DNA from: Corynebacterium ciconiae DSM 44920
GTDB taxonomy: Bacteria; Actinomycetota; Actinomycetes; Mycobacteriales; Mycobacteriaceae
Reading direction: 5' to 3'
Assembly: GCF_030440575.1 (NCBI RefSeq)
Contig: NZ_CP047189.1
Span: forward strand, 2,520,366-2,584,365
Length of the DNA stretch: 64,000 bases
Position 1 is the first letter of the stretch; every line of letters begins with the position of its first letter. The translations under genes were made by a program, and so were the position numbers. Of this stretch, positions 8,817 to 17,800 are shown in pieces. The notes beneath the pieces are model-generated. The model was not told where the DNA came from. It did no database searches and worked only from the letters and a program-made list of their open reading frames with translations.

Positions 8817-10175
8817 ATGACAGGTCTCCCTCTTCTTCTCATCGGTGTGGCAGGCGTGATCCTGCTGCTGCTTTTGGTCATATACGCCCGCATGCCCGCC
8901 TTCATCGCTTTGTTGGTGGTATCGGTGGTCACTGGACTTGGCGCCGGAATTCCCCTCAGTGATCTCATGGAGGTCATCACCACTGGGGTAGGCAACACAC
9001 TGTCCTCGGTGTTGTTGGTAGTGGGGCTCGGCGCAGTGCTGGGGCGCATCATTGAGCTCTCCGGCGGTGCGGACGCACTCGCTTCCTATTTCACCCGCCT
9101 GCTCGGGCCCACTCGAGTGGTGGCGGCCGTGTGCGCTGCCGGATTCATCCTGGGGATCCCTGTGTTCTTTGATGTCGGCTACATCATTCTGGCCCCCATC
9201 ATTTTCGGATTCGCCCGCACCAGCAAGCTCACCCCCGTCACCCTCGGCATCCCGCTGGCGGGAGTGCTGATGGTGGTGCATGTCATCATGCCACCCCATC
9301 CAGGCCCCGTGGCGGTGGCTGGGATTCTCGAGGTGGATGCCGGCGTGCTCAGCTCTTTCGGGTTGCTCATCAGTATCGTGGCGGCCCTTGTAGGTTTTGT
9401 CATCACCCGCCGGCTCCCCTTAGACCGAGTGCGCACTACCGCCACCGGTCTTGCCGGCGATCACGCCGATACGCTAGCCCAGCGCGAGGAGCAACAGCCC
9501 GCTATCTCTCCATGGTTGGTGATTCTGCTGATTGTGCTGCCGCTGGTGCAGATCATGGTGGGCACCACGGGCGCGATGTTGGCTGCGGAGGATTCCACCC
9601 TGCACGCGGTGGTGGGCTTCGTGGGTAACCCTGCGATCGCTTTGCTGGTGGCTGTACTCTTGGCGGCCTTTCTTGTCGGCCGCTCTCAAGGATGGTCCTG
9701 GGAGAAGCGAGCCGCGATCATGGATGGCGCCCTACCTCTCGTGGCAGTGATCATTTTTGTCACCGGCGCTGGCGGGGCATTCGCCCGCGTGTTGGTGGAG
9801 TCGGGAATCGGCCAAGTGCTTTCTGATCAGCTGGTGGCGTGGCATCTGCCGCTGCTGATGACCGCCTATCTGGTAGCGCTGGCGATCCGCGTCTCCCAAG
9901 GCTCGGCCACGGTGGCGATGCTCACCACCGCTGGCATTATCGCCGATCCGGTGGCGGCCGCGGGGCTCGACCCGCTGGCGGCCACCGTGGTGGTGTGCGC
10001 GATCGGTTGTGGCGCTCTCGCCGCCTCCCATATCAATGACTCTGCTTTTTGGATCGTCACCCGCTACCTCGGGCTCGAGGTGAAGGAGGGGCTCGCCACG
10101 TGGACCGTGGTATCCACGCTGTTCTCCTTGGCTGGCTTCGCGGTGTGCGCCGCCCTCTGGCCACTAGTGGGCTAG
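8817..10175 (+). CDS. gntP: GntP-family gluconate:H+ symporter
   Basis: A ~452-residue membrane protein with about twelve hydrophobic segments and GntP-family sequence throughout (GIPVFFDVGYIILAP, HVIMPPHPGPVAVA, SHINDSAFWIV). The family imports gluconate or related sugar acids with protons. ATG 8817 fits the family N-terminus (MTGLPLLLIGVAGVILLLLLV), but no Shine-Dalgarno is visible; longer in-frame starts upstream encode unlikely polar sequence. No gluconate kinase gene is nearby. It converges with a small membrane-protein gene at 10191. Substrate is inferred from the family. Confidence 0.88.
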   Translation: MTGLPLLLIGVAGVILLLLLVIYARMPAFIALLVVSVVTGLGAGIPLSDLMEVITTGVGNTLSSVLLVVGLGAVLGRIIELSGGADALASYFTRLLGPTRVVAAVCAAGFILGIPVFFDVGYIILAPIIFGFARTSKLTPVTLGIPLAGVLMVVHVIMPPHPGPVAVAGILEVDAGVLSSFGLLISIVAALVGFVITRRLPLDRVRTTATGLAGDHADTLAQREEQQPAISPWLVILLIVLPLVQIMVGTTGAMLAAEDSTLHAVVGFVGNPAIALLVAVLLAAFLVGRSQGWSWEKRAAIMDGALPLVAVIIFVTGAGGAFARVLVESGIGQVLSDQLVAWHLPLLMTAYLVALAIRVSQGSATVAMLTTAGIIADPVAAAGLDPLAATVVVCAIGCGALAASHINDSAFWIVTRYLGLEVKEGLATWTVVSTLFSLAGFAVCAALWPLVG

Positions 10176-10190
10176 GGCGGCGGGGCCGTC

Positions 10191-10403
10191 TTAGTTCAGT
10201 GCGGCATCGCCGGCGAAGCCAGTGGCCATGAACACCGCAAAGATAAGCGGAATGAGCAGAACGAAGAAGAAGGCGGCGACGATCCAGGAGATCACCGCCT
10301 TGGTGCTCTTGCCATAGGACTTGGCCGCGTAGCCGCCGCCAAAGCAGCAAGCGCCAATGAACACGCTCGCCATCGTGAGGATCATGATGGTGGTGGAACT
10401 CAT
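10191..10403 (-). CDS. Small membrane protein of unknown function
   Basis: A 70-residue protein with two hydrophobic helices: TIMILTMASVFIGACCFGGGY and a second around SWIVAAFFFVLLIPLIFAVFMA. A Cys-Cys pair and Gly-rich turn (CCFGGGYAAKSYGKS) lie between them. I do not recognise the family. ATG 10403 begins just before the first helix, but its ribosome-binding site is weak. It lies 98 bases downstream of ponA on the same strand, behind a long hairpin, so it may have its own promoter. Confidence 0.6.
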   Translation of the reverse strand: MSSTTIMILTMASVFIGACCFGGGYAAKSYGKSTKAVISWIVAAFFFVLLIPLIFAVFMATGFAGDAALN

Positions 10404-10432
10404 GGCTCTCAGCTTAGCCGCCAGACGCAGCA

Positions 10433-10479
10433 ATCCCCGCTCCCAGGTGCAGCGGGGCTGCGGAAGGGGGAGCGGGGAT
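10433..10479 (-). terminator. 12-bp inverted repeat downstream of ponA
   Basis: ATCCCCGCTCCC (10433-10444) and GGGAGCGGGGAT (10468-10479) are perfect reverse complements with a 23-base loop. It lies 22 bases after the minus-strand ponA stop. The following sequence is poor in T, so termination is likely but not proven. Confidence 0.65.
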
Positions 10480-10482
10480 CGT

Positions 10483-10495
10483 GGCGTCGATAAGC
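10483..10495 (-). repeat. Copy of recurrent motif GGCGTCGATAAGC
   Basis: Exact copy between the ponA stop codon and the hairpin that follows it. Same 13 bases as at 8748 and 59578. Confidence 0.55.
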
Positions 10496-10501
10496 CTCGT
10501 G

Positions 10502-12628
10502 CTAGCCGGGCAGGAGATCACCCAAGTTCGGAAGCGCGGGCTGTGCCGGTTGTTCCGGCTGCTCTGGGGGAGCGGGGGCCGGTAGCGGCACGTCCGGAAT
10601 CTCCGGCAGTTCCGGCTCGGCGGGCTCCTCCGGCTGCTCCGTCTCGGAGGTGGTGGTCTCCTGCTGGGTGGTGGTCTGTGCCGGGGCCGCCGGGGCAGCG
10701 GGAGCCACATAGCCCAGGTTGGAGTTCGGGGTATTGAAGGTCTCGTAGTCGGCGTTAGCAAGGGCGGAATCCATGGCGGACTTCCAGATATCGCTCGGCA
10801 GACCAGAGCCCCAGATCTTGCCGCCATAGGCGTTGATCAGCGGCTGGCCATCATCAGTGCCCACCCACACTGCGGTGGAGAGCTGCGGGGTGGCGCCGAT
10901 CATCCAGGCGTCCTTGTTCTGGCCGGTGTCGCCCAGCTGGGCGGTACCCGTCTTCGCCGCAGACTCACGACCATTGAGCGCGTGACCGCGGGAGTAGCCG
11001 GCGATCGGCTTCATCGCCTGCATCACGGAGTTCGCTACTTCCTCCTCCACGACACGCTTGCCATCGCCCTCGTGCTCGTAGATCACTTCGCCGTCATTGG
11101 CCACGACTTTCTGCACGAAGTGTGGCTTGTTGTACACGCCCTCGTTAGCGAGAGTGGCCAAGCCAACCGCCATATCGAAGGGGCGTGACTGGTACTGGCC
11201 CAGCACCACACCCAACTGCGAGTGGCCGTTTTCTTCCTTCAGAGTGTGCGGAATCCCCGGCAGGGACTCCGCCACACCCAAGCGGTGCGCCATAGCCGCG
11301 GTGTCATCGGGGCCATTCTTCAGATCATCCTGAAGGCGAATGAAAGAGGTATTCAGCGACTGCTTCAGCGCCTGAGCGATGGTACAGGTACCGCAGCTTT
11401 GGCCCTCAGAGTTAGTCACCGTCACGTCACCGGTTTGCACCGGAGCGGAGCTGTAGTACTGGGAAAGCGGGATGCCCTGATCCAGCGCCGCAGCAAGGGC
11501 GAAGATCTTGAAGGTCGAACCAGTCTGCAGCGGGGCATTGGCATAGTCCCAACCGGCTGGGTCCTCGCCGCCATAGTAGGCCGAGACACCACCAGTCTTG
11601 GGGTTGATGGACACCACTGCGGTGCGCAGATTCTCTGGCTCGCCCTGCATGTTGTTTTCCACTGCGGACAGGGCCGCATCTTGGGCGTCGGCATCGATCG
11701 TGGTGGTCACGCGCAGACCACGGGTCTGCACATCCTGCTCACTGATACCCAGCTGATCAAGCTCGGCGAGCACCCGGTCTTTGATCAAACCATTAGCGCC
11801 GGTGGCCTCGGTGTTGGACTGCACCGTGGCGGGGTCAATCACCTCGGGGAAGCGCGCCTCAGCACGGGCCCCAGGGCTCAGCGCGCCGGTCTCGACCATG
11901 CCGTCCATCACGTAGTTCCACCGCTGCTCCGCCTCAGCACGGTTGGTCCACGGATCCAGAGTGGAGGGGCGCTGGATCGCGGCAGCCAGCAGGGCGGACT
12001 CCTCTGGGGTGAGGTCCTTGAAGTCCTTGCCAAAATAGGCTTGGGAAGCCGCAGCCACACCATAGGCATTACGGCCCAAGTAGATGGTGTTGAGATAGGA
12101 CTCCAACACCTGGTCCTTCGACCACTCATTAGCCATCTTGGCGGAGTAGACCAGCTCCTTGAGCTTGCGCTCATAGGAGTGCTCATTGCCCACCACCGCG
12201 ATCTTCACGTACTGCTGCGTAATGGTGGAACCACCGCCCTTGGAGCCATCACCGGTGAGCTGGCCGACGATCGCGCGCCCGAAGCCGGTAATAGAAAAGC
12301 CGGGGTTGGTATAAAACTCACGGTCCTCGGCCGCCAGGGTGGCGTCCTTCATGGACTCCGGAATCTCCGAGAGCGGCACCACCACACGGTTTCCCTCCGG
12401 CGGCACAATGCGCGCCAGCTGGGTGTCATCATCCGAGGCGTAAATCTCCGCCACCTGCTTATTCACAAGCTGGTCGGCCTTCGGAACATCCACGAGCAAA
12501 TAGGCGATCATGAATGCCACGAAGGGAGCGAGGATGATCAACACCACTGCGATGAGGATCGAGCGCCAGACCCACGGATTGCGGGTCTTCTCCTCGCCCT
12601 CTTCTACGGTCACGGTGTGTTCAGTCAC
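10502..12628 (-). CDS. ponA: Bifunctional penicillin-binding protein (class A PBP)
   Basis: A ~708-residue class A PBP that polymerises and crosslinks peptidoglycan outside the membrane. After one transmembrane helix (residues ~22-45) comes the glycosyltransferase domain (AAEDREFYTNPGFS, GGSTITQQ) and then the transpeptidase domain with the active-site STFK (serine about residue 371), SLN and KTGTAQ. The last ~80 residues are Pro/Glu/Thr-rich, as in mycobacterial PonA1. GTG 12628 (MTEHTVTVEEGEE) was chosen; a TTG 15 bases upstream is an alternative, and neither has a strong Shine-Dalgarno. Confidence 0.93.
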   Translation of the reverse strand: MTEHTVTVEEGEEKTRNPWVWRSILIAVVLIILAPFVAFMIAYLLVDVPKADQLVNKQVAEIYASDDDTQLARIVPPEGNRVVVPLSEIPESMKDATLAAEDREFYTNPGFSITGFGRAIVGQLTGDGSKGGGSTITQQYVKIAVVGNEHSYERKLKELVYSAKMANEWSKDQVLESYLNTIYLGRNAYGVAAASQAYFGKDFKDLTPEESALLAAAIQRPSTLDPWTNRAEAEQRWNYVMDGMVETGALSPGARAEARFPEVIDPATVQSNTEATGANGLIKDRVLAELDQLGISEQDVQTRGLRVTTTIDADAQDAALSAVENNMQGEPENLRTAVVSINPKTGGVSAYYGGEDPAGWDYANAPLQTGSTFKIFALAAALDQGIPLSQYYSSAPVQTGDVTVTNSEGQSCGTCTIAQALKQSLNTSFIRLQDDLKNGPDDTAAMAHRLGVAESLPGIPHTLKEENGHSQLGVVLGQYQSRPFDMAVGLATLANEGVYNKPHFVQKVVANDGEVIYEHEGDGKRVVEEEVANSVMQAMKPIAGYSRGHALNGRESAAKTGTAQLGDTGQNKDAWMIGATPQLSTAVWVGTDDGQPLINAYGGKIWGSGLPSDIWKSAMDSALANADYETFNTPNSNLGYVAPAAPAAPAQTTTQQETTTSETEQPEEPAEPELPEIPDVPLPAPAPPEQPEQPAQPALPNLGDLLPG

Positions 12629-12715
12629 GATTGTTGATTCCAATCTCCATGGGTGAAACGGCGGCGTTCGGGCTGCGGACGGCCGGCGACCTGCCCAAAC
12701 GAACTAACTAATCGG

Positions 12716-13090
12716 TTAAGCATAGCGGGTACGAGGGGAAACAACCATTGTCGCCAACAGGTGATTCCAATGACAATCGGGGCACACCTCCACGCGGTGG
12801 ACGTCGAAAAGCTTGCCGGCGGAGACCAACTGAGCGATCTCTTCCTCGCTGCGGGCCGAGCCGGCCGCCCGGCCCACCTCGTCGCCATAAATCCACAGCA
12901 CCTCGCGCATGTTCTCGGAGGAACACACCGGGCAGGATCGCGACGAAGGCGTGCCGTGATACTCGGCTGCCGTGCGAAGCAAGAAATCGCAATCGCAGAT
13001 CTCGCCGCGCTTCACCAAGCCTTGATGATACAGACGAAGGGTGTGGCGGCGGTTCCACTCGTGACTCACGATATTGCGATATTCAACCAC
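12716..13090 (-). CDS. DUF5318 family zinc-ribbon protein
   Basis: A ~124-residue protein with Cys pairs CDC, CPVC and CPDC plus His (CPVCSSENMREVLWIYGD, CPDCHWNHLL) that suggest a zinc ribbon. It matches the actinobacterial DUF5318 pattern; its role is unknown. I chose GTG 13090 because a TAGACT -10-like box ends seven bases before it, the spacing of leaderless transcripts. A GTG at 13177 would add 29 residues that lack family character. It lies just upstream of ponA on the same strand, a common pairing in Mycobacteriales that suggests a link to envelope growth. Confidence 0.8.
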   Translation of the reverse strand: MVEYRNIVSHEWNRRHTLRLYHQGLVKRGEICDCDFLLRTAAEYHGTPSSRSCPVCSSENMREVLWIYGDEVGRAAGSARSEEEIAQLVSAGKLFDVHRVEVCPDCHWNHLLATMVVSPRTRYA

Positions 13091-13366
13091 GCTGGCCAGT
13101 CTAGCTACCCGCCTACCTATAGCGCTGTCGATATTCCGCGCCGGCAACCTCCCACCCACTGGTGTGTCTGTAGTCACAACTGAATCGGTTTACTTGGGTT
13201 CTGTATCGATTGAGCGCGTGCATCGGGGCAAAAACGAGGGCTAGATTCTGAGGAATCACGATCGTTGCACGCCCCCACGAGTGAGGACGTGCTGGCCCGC
13301 CGCCCTCACAAGGCCCATGACTGGGAGGTGTCGCGGCGGTACAAGTTTGCTTGAAGGAGTTTGCCC

Positions 13367-14455
13367 ATGAGCGGAGAAGTCCGCGTTGCCATCGTCGGTG
13401 TTGGTAACTGCGCCACCTCACTAATCGAAGGTGTCGAGTTTTATAAGAATGCCCGCGATACCGACGATGTCCCCGGCCTGATGCACGTGCGCTTCGGCGA
13501 CTACCACGTCAAGGACGTCACCTTCGTTGCCGCCTTCGACGTAGACGCCGCCAAGGTGGGGCTAGACCTCTCCGAGGCCACCCGCGCCTCCGAGAACTGC
13601 ACCATTCAGATCGCAGAGCTGCCGCATCTCGGTGTGGAAGTCCAGCGCGGGCCCACTCACGATGGGCTCGGTCGTTACTACCAGCAGACGATCACCGAGT
13701 CCGAGCAAAAGCCGGTGGATGTGGTCCAGGCACTGAAGGACGCCAAGGTAGACGTGGTGGTCAGCTACCTGCCCGTGGGCAGCGAAGAGGCCGATAAGTT
13801 CTACGCCCAGGCCGCGATCGACGCCGGCTGCGCCTTCGTCAACGCCCTGCCGGTGTTTATCGCCTCCGATCCCGAGTGGGCGGAGAAGTTCCGCAGCGCT
13901 GGGGTGCCGATCGTGGGCGATGACATCAAGTCCCAGGTGGGCGCCACCATCACCCACCGCGTGATGGCGAAGCTCTTCGAGGACCGTGGCGTGCGCCTCG
14001 AGCGCACCATGCAGCTCAATGTCGGCGGCAATATGGACTTTAGAAACATGCTCGAGCGCGAGCGCCTTGAGTCCAAGAAGATCTCCAAGACCCAGGCGGT
14101 GACCTCGAATCTCAAGACCTCACCGCTGGCCGGCAAGGTGGACGATCGCAACGTGCACATCGGACCCTCGGACTATGTGGGCTGGTTGGATGATCGCAAG
14201 TGGGCCTATGTGCGCCTCGAGGGCAAGGCCTTCGGCGAGGTGCCCTTGAACCTGGAATACAAGCTCGAGGTGTGGGATTCCCCGAACTCTGCGGGCATTA
14301 TTATTGACGCCCTGCGCGCCGCGAAGATCGCCCTCGACCGCGGCATCGGCGGGCCGATCGACGCCGCCTCTTCTTATCTCATGAAGTCCCCGCCGAAGCA
14401 GCTGGGCGATGATGAAGCCCGCGCTCGCCTCGAAAGCTTCATCGCCGGCGACTAG
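13367..14455 (+). CDS. ino1: Inositol-3-phosphate synthase
   Basis: A 362-residue NAD-dependent enzyme converting glucose-6-phosphate to inositol-3-phosphate, the first step towards phosphatidylinositol, mannosylated lipids and mycothiol. Seen are the Rossmann motif [15 protein letters not shown] at the N-terminus and the family block [13 protein letters not shown] with following Lys-rich segment. ATG 13367 has GAAGGAG seven bases upstream. A possible -10 (TAGATT) lies at 13242-13247, leaving a ~110-base leader. A 15-bp hairpin follows the gene, so it is probably monocistronic. Confidence 0.95.
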   Translation: MSGEVRVAIVGVGNCATSLIEGVEFYKNARDTDDVPGLMHVRFGDYHVKDVTFVAAFDVDAAKVGLDLSEATRASENCTIQIAELPHLGVEVQRGPTHDGLGRYYQQTITESEQKPVDVVQALKDAKVDVVVSYLPVGSEEADKFYAQAAIDAGCAFVNALPVFIASDPEWAEKFRSAGVPIVGDDIKSQVGATITHRVMAKLFEDRGVRLERTMQLNVGGNMDFRNMLERERLESKKISKTQAVTSNLKTSPLAGKVDDRNVHIGPSDYVGWLDDRKWAYVRLEGKAFGEVPLNLEYKLEVWDSPNSAGIIIDALRAAKIALDRGIGGPIDAASSYLMKSPPKQLGDDEARARLESFIAGD

Positions 14456-14492
14456 CACCTCTACAGCTGGCGCCACATACCCGCCTTCCGAC

Positions 14493-14532
14493 CGGCCACG
14501 GACATCGGCACGCACGTCGATGTCTGTGGCCG
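14493..14532 (+). terminator. Hairpin terminator after ino1
   Basis: A 15-bp stem beginning CGGCCACGGACATCG, with one G-T pair and a 10-base loop, starts 38 bases after the ino1 stop and is followed by TTGTGCTCT. The stem is strong and the T-tract weak. Confidence 0.75.
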
Positions 14533-14743
14533 TTGTGCTCTCTACCCTGAGCGGGTGACCCCTGCTCGGCAGGGCCCAGGCCAGCAGGGGAGCGCTTACC
14601 GCCCCGAAGGCTACGAAAACGTAGGTTTAAGAAGTCCTACCTCTGGGGGGAGCCTACCCCCGCGCAACGCGCTCACCTGCTTAAATACTTTTCCATCTGA
14701 ACAATTTTTAGGACGGTACTGTTTCCTCCCTAGAATATGGAAT

Positions 14744-15202
14744 ATGAACGCGCAACCTTCTTTTGACCTTGCCCGGAACGTGCGGCCCGCGCTGACCCAG
14801 CTGTACGTCACCTATTTCCGGCTTGCAGAGCGCTCCGACCTCACCGGCCCCCAGCTGACGATCCTGTCTCGGCTGAAGTCCGATGGAGCGGCGCGTATCA
14901 GCGAACTAGCCAAGCGAGAGGGCATCCGCATGCCCACCGCCTCCAATGCCCTGCACCAGCTTGAGTCCCGTGGCCTCGTGGAGCGTGTCCGCGACAATAA
15001 CGATCGCCGTGGCGTCCGCGTGCAGCTGACCAACCAGGGAGCGATCGAACTCGATCGGGTCGGCGAGGAACGCATCGCCCAACTGGCCGACATGTTTAGC
15101 ACCCTCGAGGACGAGGAAATCGCCGCCATCGAAGAGGTGGTGCCGATCATCAATCGCCTCGCCGAGCGCTACACTGCGCAAAAGCACAACGGGGAGAAGT
15201 AA
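14744..15202 (+). CDS. MarR-family transcriptional regulator
   Basis: A 152-residue winged-helix protein with the MarR core LTGPQLTILSRLKSDGAARISELAKRE, recognition helix MPTASNALHQLE and wing DNNDRRGVRVQLT (residues ~30-100). ATG 14744 follows TAGAAT by exactly seven bases, so the transcript is probably leaderless. The gene stands before a universal stress protein gene; this arrangement resembles the malR-uspA pair of C. glutamicum, where the MarR protein acts on envelope stress genes. The orthology is from memory and not tested. Confidence 0.88.
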   Translation: MNAQPSFDLARNVRPALTQLYVTYFRLAERSDLTGPQLTILSRLKSDGAARISELAKREGIRMPTASNALHQLESRGLVERVRDNNDRRGVRVQLTNQGAIELDRVGEERIAQLADMFSTLEDEEIAAIEEVVPIINRLAERYTAQKHNGEK

Positions 15203-15203
15203 A

Positions 15204-15271
15204 ACACCCCGCGGGTGTGTCCGCCACGGTGTCGCTACCGAGCCGGCTATCGGACTACAATGCGGACACAC
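15204..15271. promoter_or_regulatory. Nested inverted repeats in MarR-UspA gap
   Basis: A tight hairpin ACACCC-CGC-GGGTGT (15204-15218) starts just after the MarR stop. GTGTGTCCGC (15215-15224) is the exact reverse complement of GCGGACACAC (15262-15271), and TACAAT, a likely -10 for the next gene, lies between them at 15256-15261. The layout suggests an operator over the uspA promoter, possibly for the MarR protein itself. This is inference. Confidence 0.5.
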
Positions 15272-15393
15272 TGGGGTGTAAGCGCCGCGCGCTCGCCCCG
15301 CGTGTCCCTGATACAAGTAGATGTCCGCCCAGATGAAAGTTGAGCGCGTGAGCCCCGCTCGGCCCCGCCGCAGCGGCTCATGCATAGACGCCT

Positions 15394-16314
15394 ATGCCTG
15401 ATTCCCGCCTCCGCGTATTAATAGCGTGGCAGCCCGACGCCGCCAATAGCGAAATTCTCGATGCCGTCGCGTGGCTGCACCGTTCTGGGCCCATCACCAT
15501 CCGCGCCATCTCGGCATTCACCCGGCCATGGCCCCAAACATCACTGTCCAAACTCGGCGGCAAATACAAGAAGTGGCTGAAGAAGCAGGAAGAGGCCAGC
15601 CGCGAGGTGGTCACCGCTGCGCTGATCGACGCCGGCGTGGACAAAGAATGCTTCGATAAAAAGCTCGCCGTCTTTGCCGATGGCTCCTCCGAGCCGCACC
15701 TGCTCACCCAGGCCGCCAAGGACTTCGACGCCGACATCATCATCCTTGGCCCCGCCCAGTCCGCGCCTAAGGGCCGCTATCTCGCCGGCACCACCGCCGA
15801 TGCGCTGCTCCACGCCTCGCCCTATCCGCTGGCGCTCATCCCGCGCGAGGTGAAGCTGGGCAAGCGCGGCGTCAACCGCGTGTCCTGCGCCCTCACCGAG
15901 GAGGCCGGCAGCGCCGATGTGTTCGATCACGCCGCCGAGGTAGCGGAAATCTATTCGGTACCGCTGCGCATCGTGGCCTTCGTCCCCGACCGGGTGGGCA
16001 ACGCCCTGAAGTCCACCAACAGCAAGCTCGAGTCCGTGCTGGCTGATGACGCGCGCGAACACGCCTTGGCCAATCTTGATCGGGCGCGGGATAGCGTCGT
16101 CACGCATCGCCCCGAGTTGAAGGTGGAGACGGAACTGGCCACCGGCAGCGGCTGGTCCGAGGCCATGGACGCGGTGAAATGGAAGAAGTCTGATCTGCTG
16201 GTGGTGGGCTCGGAAGATAGCAACCCCATCGCTCGGGTGTTCATGGGATCGCATACCTCTGCCGTGCTCAAGCACGCGCGAGTGCCCGTGATGATCTACC
16301 CCACCACCACCTAA
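15394..16314 (+). CDS. Universal stress protein, two UspA domains
   Basis: A 306-residue protein made of two tandem UspA folds (residues ~5-150 and ~160-304). Each shows the end-of-domain nucleotide-loop pattern: DIIILGPAQSAPKGRYLAGTTADALL in the first, and LLVVGSEDSNPIARVFMGSHTSAVLKHARVPVMI in the second, which is only partly the canonical GxxGxxxxGS. Such proteins sense energy or stress state in the cytoplasm; exact function is unknown. It follows a MarR regulator with a 191-base gap containing inverted repeats and a possible promoter. Confidence 0.87.
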   Translation: MPDSRLRVLIAWQPDAANSEILDAVAWLHRSGPITIRAISAFTRPWPQTSLSKLGGKYKKWLKKQEEASREVVTAALIDAGVDKECFDKKLAVFADGSSEPHLLTQAAKDFDADIIILGPAQSAPKGRYLAGTTADALLHASPYPLALIPREVKLGKRGVNRVSCALTEEAGSADVFDHAAEVAEIYSVPLRIVAFVPDRVGNALKSTNSKLESVLADDAREHALANLDRARDSVVTHRPELKVETELATGSGWSEAMDAVKWKKSDLLVVGSEDSNPIARVFMGSHTSAVLKHARVPVMIYPTTT

Positions 16315-16318
16315 ATCC

Positions 16319-16338
16319 GCCCGCCGCGAGAGGCGGGC
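16319..16338 (+). terminator. Short hairpin after uspA-like gene
   Basis: GCCCGCC and GGCGGGC pair around a six-base loop five bases past the stop codon. No T-tract follows, so read-through into the SDR gene is possible. Confidence 0.45.
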
Positions 16339-16363
16339 ACGACACAAAAGGAGTCAAGGAAGC

Positions 16364-17044
16364 ATGCGCACAGCAGTCGTTACCGGCGCCAGTGGGGGAG
16401 TAGGGCGCGAGATCGCCGAGCAGCTTATCGACGCCGGCTGGTCAGTATATGCGCAGTATCGTAGCGATTCACCCAGCACGGACAAGGCCCGCGCCGCCGT
16501 CTCCCACGCCAGCTGGTTCCACCTCGACTTCAACTCCCCAGAGCCGGACCTTTCTGCCGTGCCCGAGATCCGCAGCCTCGACGCGCTCATCCACTGCGCC
16601 GGATACTGCCAGCTCAACCGCATCGAGAATGCAAGCAGCGCAGAATGGCAAGACTCCTTTAACGTCAACCTGCACGGACCGGTGGCGCTCACCAACCGAC
16701 TGCTGCCTGCACTACGCGCCGCCCAAGGCACCATGGTGTATCTCAACTCGGGCGCGGGTTTTCGCGTCAAGCCTGAATGGGGTAGCTACGCGGCCTCTAA
16801 GTTCGCCGCCCGCGCTTGGTGCGACGGGCTCCGCGAGGAAGAACCAGACATCCGCGTCTCCTCTGTGCACCCTGGCCGCATCGATACCCGGATGCAGCGT
16901 GCGATCGTGGCCTATGAAGGCGGCACCTATGAACCACGTGAGTTCCTGACCGCAGAGACAGTGGCACGCTCAGTGGTGCAAGTAATCACCACTCCCATGG
17001 ATGCCCACCCGGCAGAGCTGGTGCTACGCCCCCGCTCCCACTAG
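16364..17044 (+). CDS. Short-chain dehydrogenase/reductase (SDR)
   Basis: A 226-residue classical SDR with NAD(P)-binding TGASGGVG (residues 7-14), a CAG motif (IHCAGYC), the structural NVN block (FNVNLHGP) and catalytic Ser (LNSGAGF) with YAASK near residues 142-146. Substrate unknown. AAAGGAG lies upstream of ATG 16364. The 49-base distance from the stress-protein gene allows cotranscription despite the short hairpin between them. Confidence 0.9.
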   Translation: MRTAVVTGASGGVGREIAEQLIDAGWSVYAQYRSDSPSTDKARAAVSHASWFHLDFNSPEPDLSAVPEIRSLDALIHCAGYCQLNRIENASSAEWQDSFNVNLHGPVALTNRLLPALRAAQGTMVYLNSGAGFRVKPEWGSYAASKFAARAWCDGLREEEPDIRVSSVHPGRIDTRMQRAIVAYEGGTYEPREFLTAETVARSVVQVITTPMDAHPAELVLRPRSH

Positions 17045-17095
17045 GCGCGCCCTTCGCCGCGGCGGCCGAAGGCGGACCCCATCTAGGGACGCGAC

Positions 17096-17146
17096 CCAGC
17101 GAGTAGGGTGGCCAAGCGAGTAAGGAGGCCCAGCGAGTAGGGTGGC
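17096..17146 (+). repeat. Three tandem 17-bp repeats
   Basis: CCAGCGAGTAGGGTGGC (17096-17112), CAAGCGAGTAAGGAGGC (17113-17129) and CCAGCGAGTAGGGTGGC (17130-17146) follow one another without spacers. The outer two are identical and the middle one differs at three positions. They lie 72 bases upstream of a membrane-protein gene. Could be iterated protein-binding sites or a variable tandem repeat. Confidence 0.85.
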
Positions 17147-17217
17147 AAAGAAAGAGGCCTCGCATCCATTGGCCTGCCAGAGTCGCAAGCACAGCACGTG
17201 CGAAGGGGTGAGACACC

Positions 17218-17745
17218 ATGCCATCCGAACCCGAAGAGCAACCACGCTCGGCGAGCGAGGACTCCGCGGACACCCCATCGGCCTATGCCAGCCAGCCCGA
17301 GGGGCACTATTTTGACCCCACGGTAGATCGAGTTACAGCACCCCGCCGCGGCGTTTCCCGCGAGGAATTCGAACGCGATCCCCTGTTGTGGTTCGAGCAC
17401 AGCCGACGCTCCTCCCGCTGGGCGGTGTGTTATCTGCTGGCGGTGCCCACCCTCACCATTCTCACCGGCCTGCTGATCGCGCTGCTCTCTCGTTCTCAAG
17501 GTGGGCCGATATGCGAAGCTGGGCTCTCCACGTGGATCTGCAGCCGCGGCTATGAAATCGCCTTCTCGCTCATCCCCCTCGGGGTGGCGCTGACGGGCAC
17601 CTTTGGCGCCTTCTGGATTACCTACCGGATCTGGGCGCGCTATGGGGCGTGGCGGCCCTGGTTAGCCATCATCTGGGTTCTCATCCCCGCATCCTTGGCG
17701 TGGATGACGGGCTTCGGCTGGATGTTCGTCAACGGCCACCACTAG
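17218..17745 (+). CDS. Membrane protein of unknown function
   Basis: A 175-residue protein with a polar, Ser/Glu-rich N-terminal ~60 residues and three hydrophobic helices (WAVCYLLAVPTLTILTGLLIALL; EIAFSLIPLGVALTGTFGAF; LAIIWVLIPASLAWMTGFGWM). Two Cys lie in the loop between helices 1 and 2 (GPICEAGLSTWIC), possibly outside the cell and disulfide-linked. I do not recognise a family. GAAGGGG precedes ATG 17218. A 17-bp tandem repeat lies in its upstream region. It converges with trhO. Confidence 0.7.
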   Translation: MPSEPEEQPRSASEDSADTPSAYASQPEGHYFDPTVDRVTAPRRGVSREEFERDPLLWFEHSRRSSRWAVCYLLAVPTLTILTGLLIALLSRSQGGPICEAGLSTWICSRGYEIAFSLIPLGVALTGTFGAFWITYRIWARYGAWRPWLAIIWVLIPASLAWMTGFGWMFVNGHH

Positions 17746-17800
17746 CAGCGATGCCTCCCCGCTCGCGGCGGGACCTACTGACGTCGCTTATACCCGGCCG

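Noticed and set aside
11222..12637. A 471-codon frame antisense to ponA
   Set aside because: Low-complexity His/Gly-rich translation and no start signals; ponA motifs are all present on the minus strand.
17096..17146. Small CRISPR array
   Set aside because: The repeats are directly adjacent with no spacers, are only 17 bp, and no cas genes are present.
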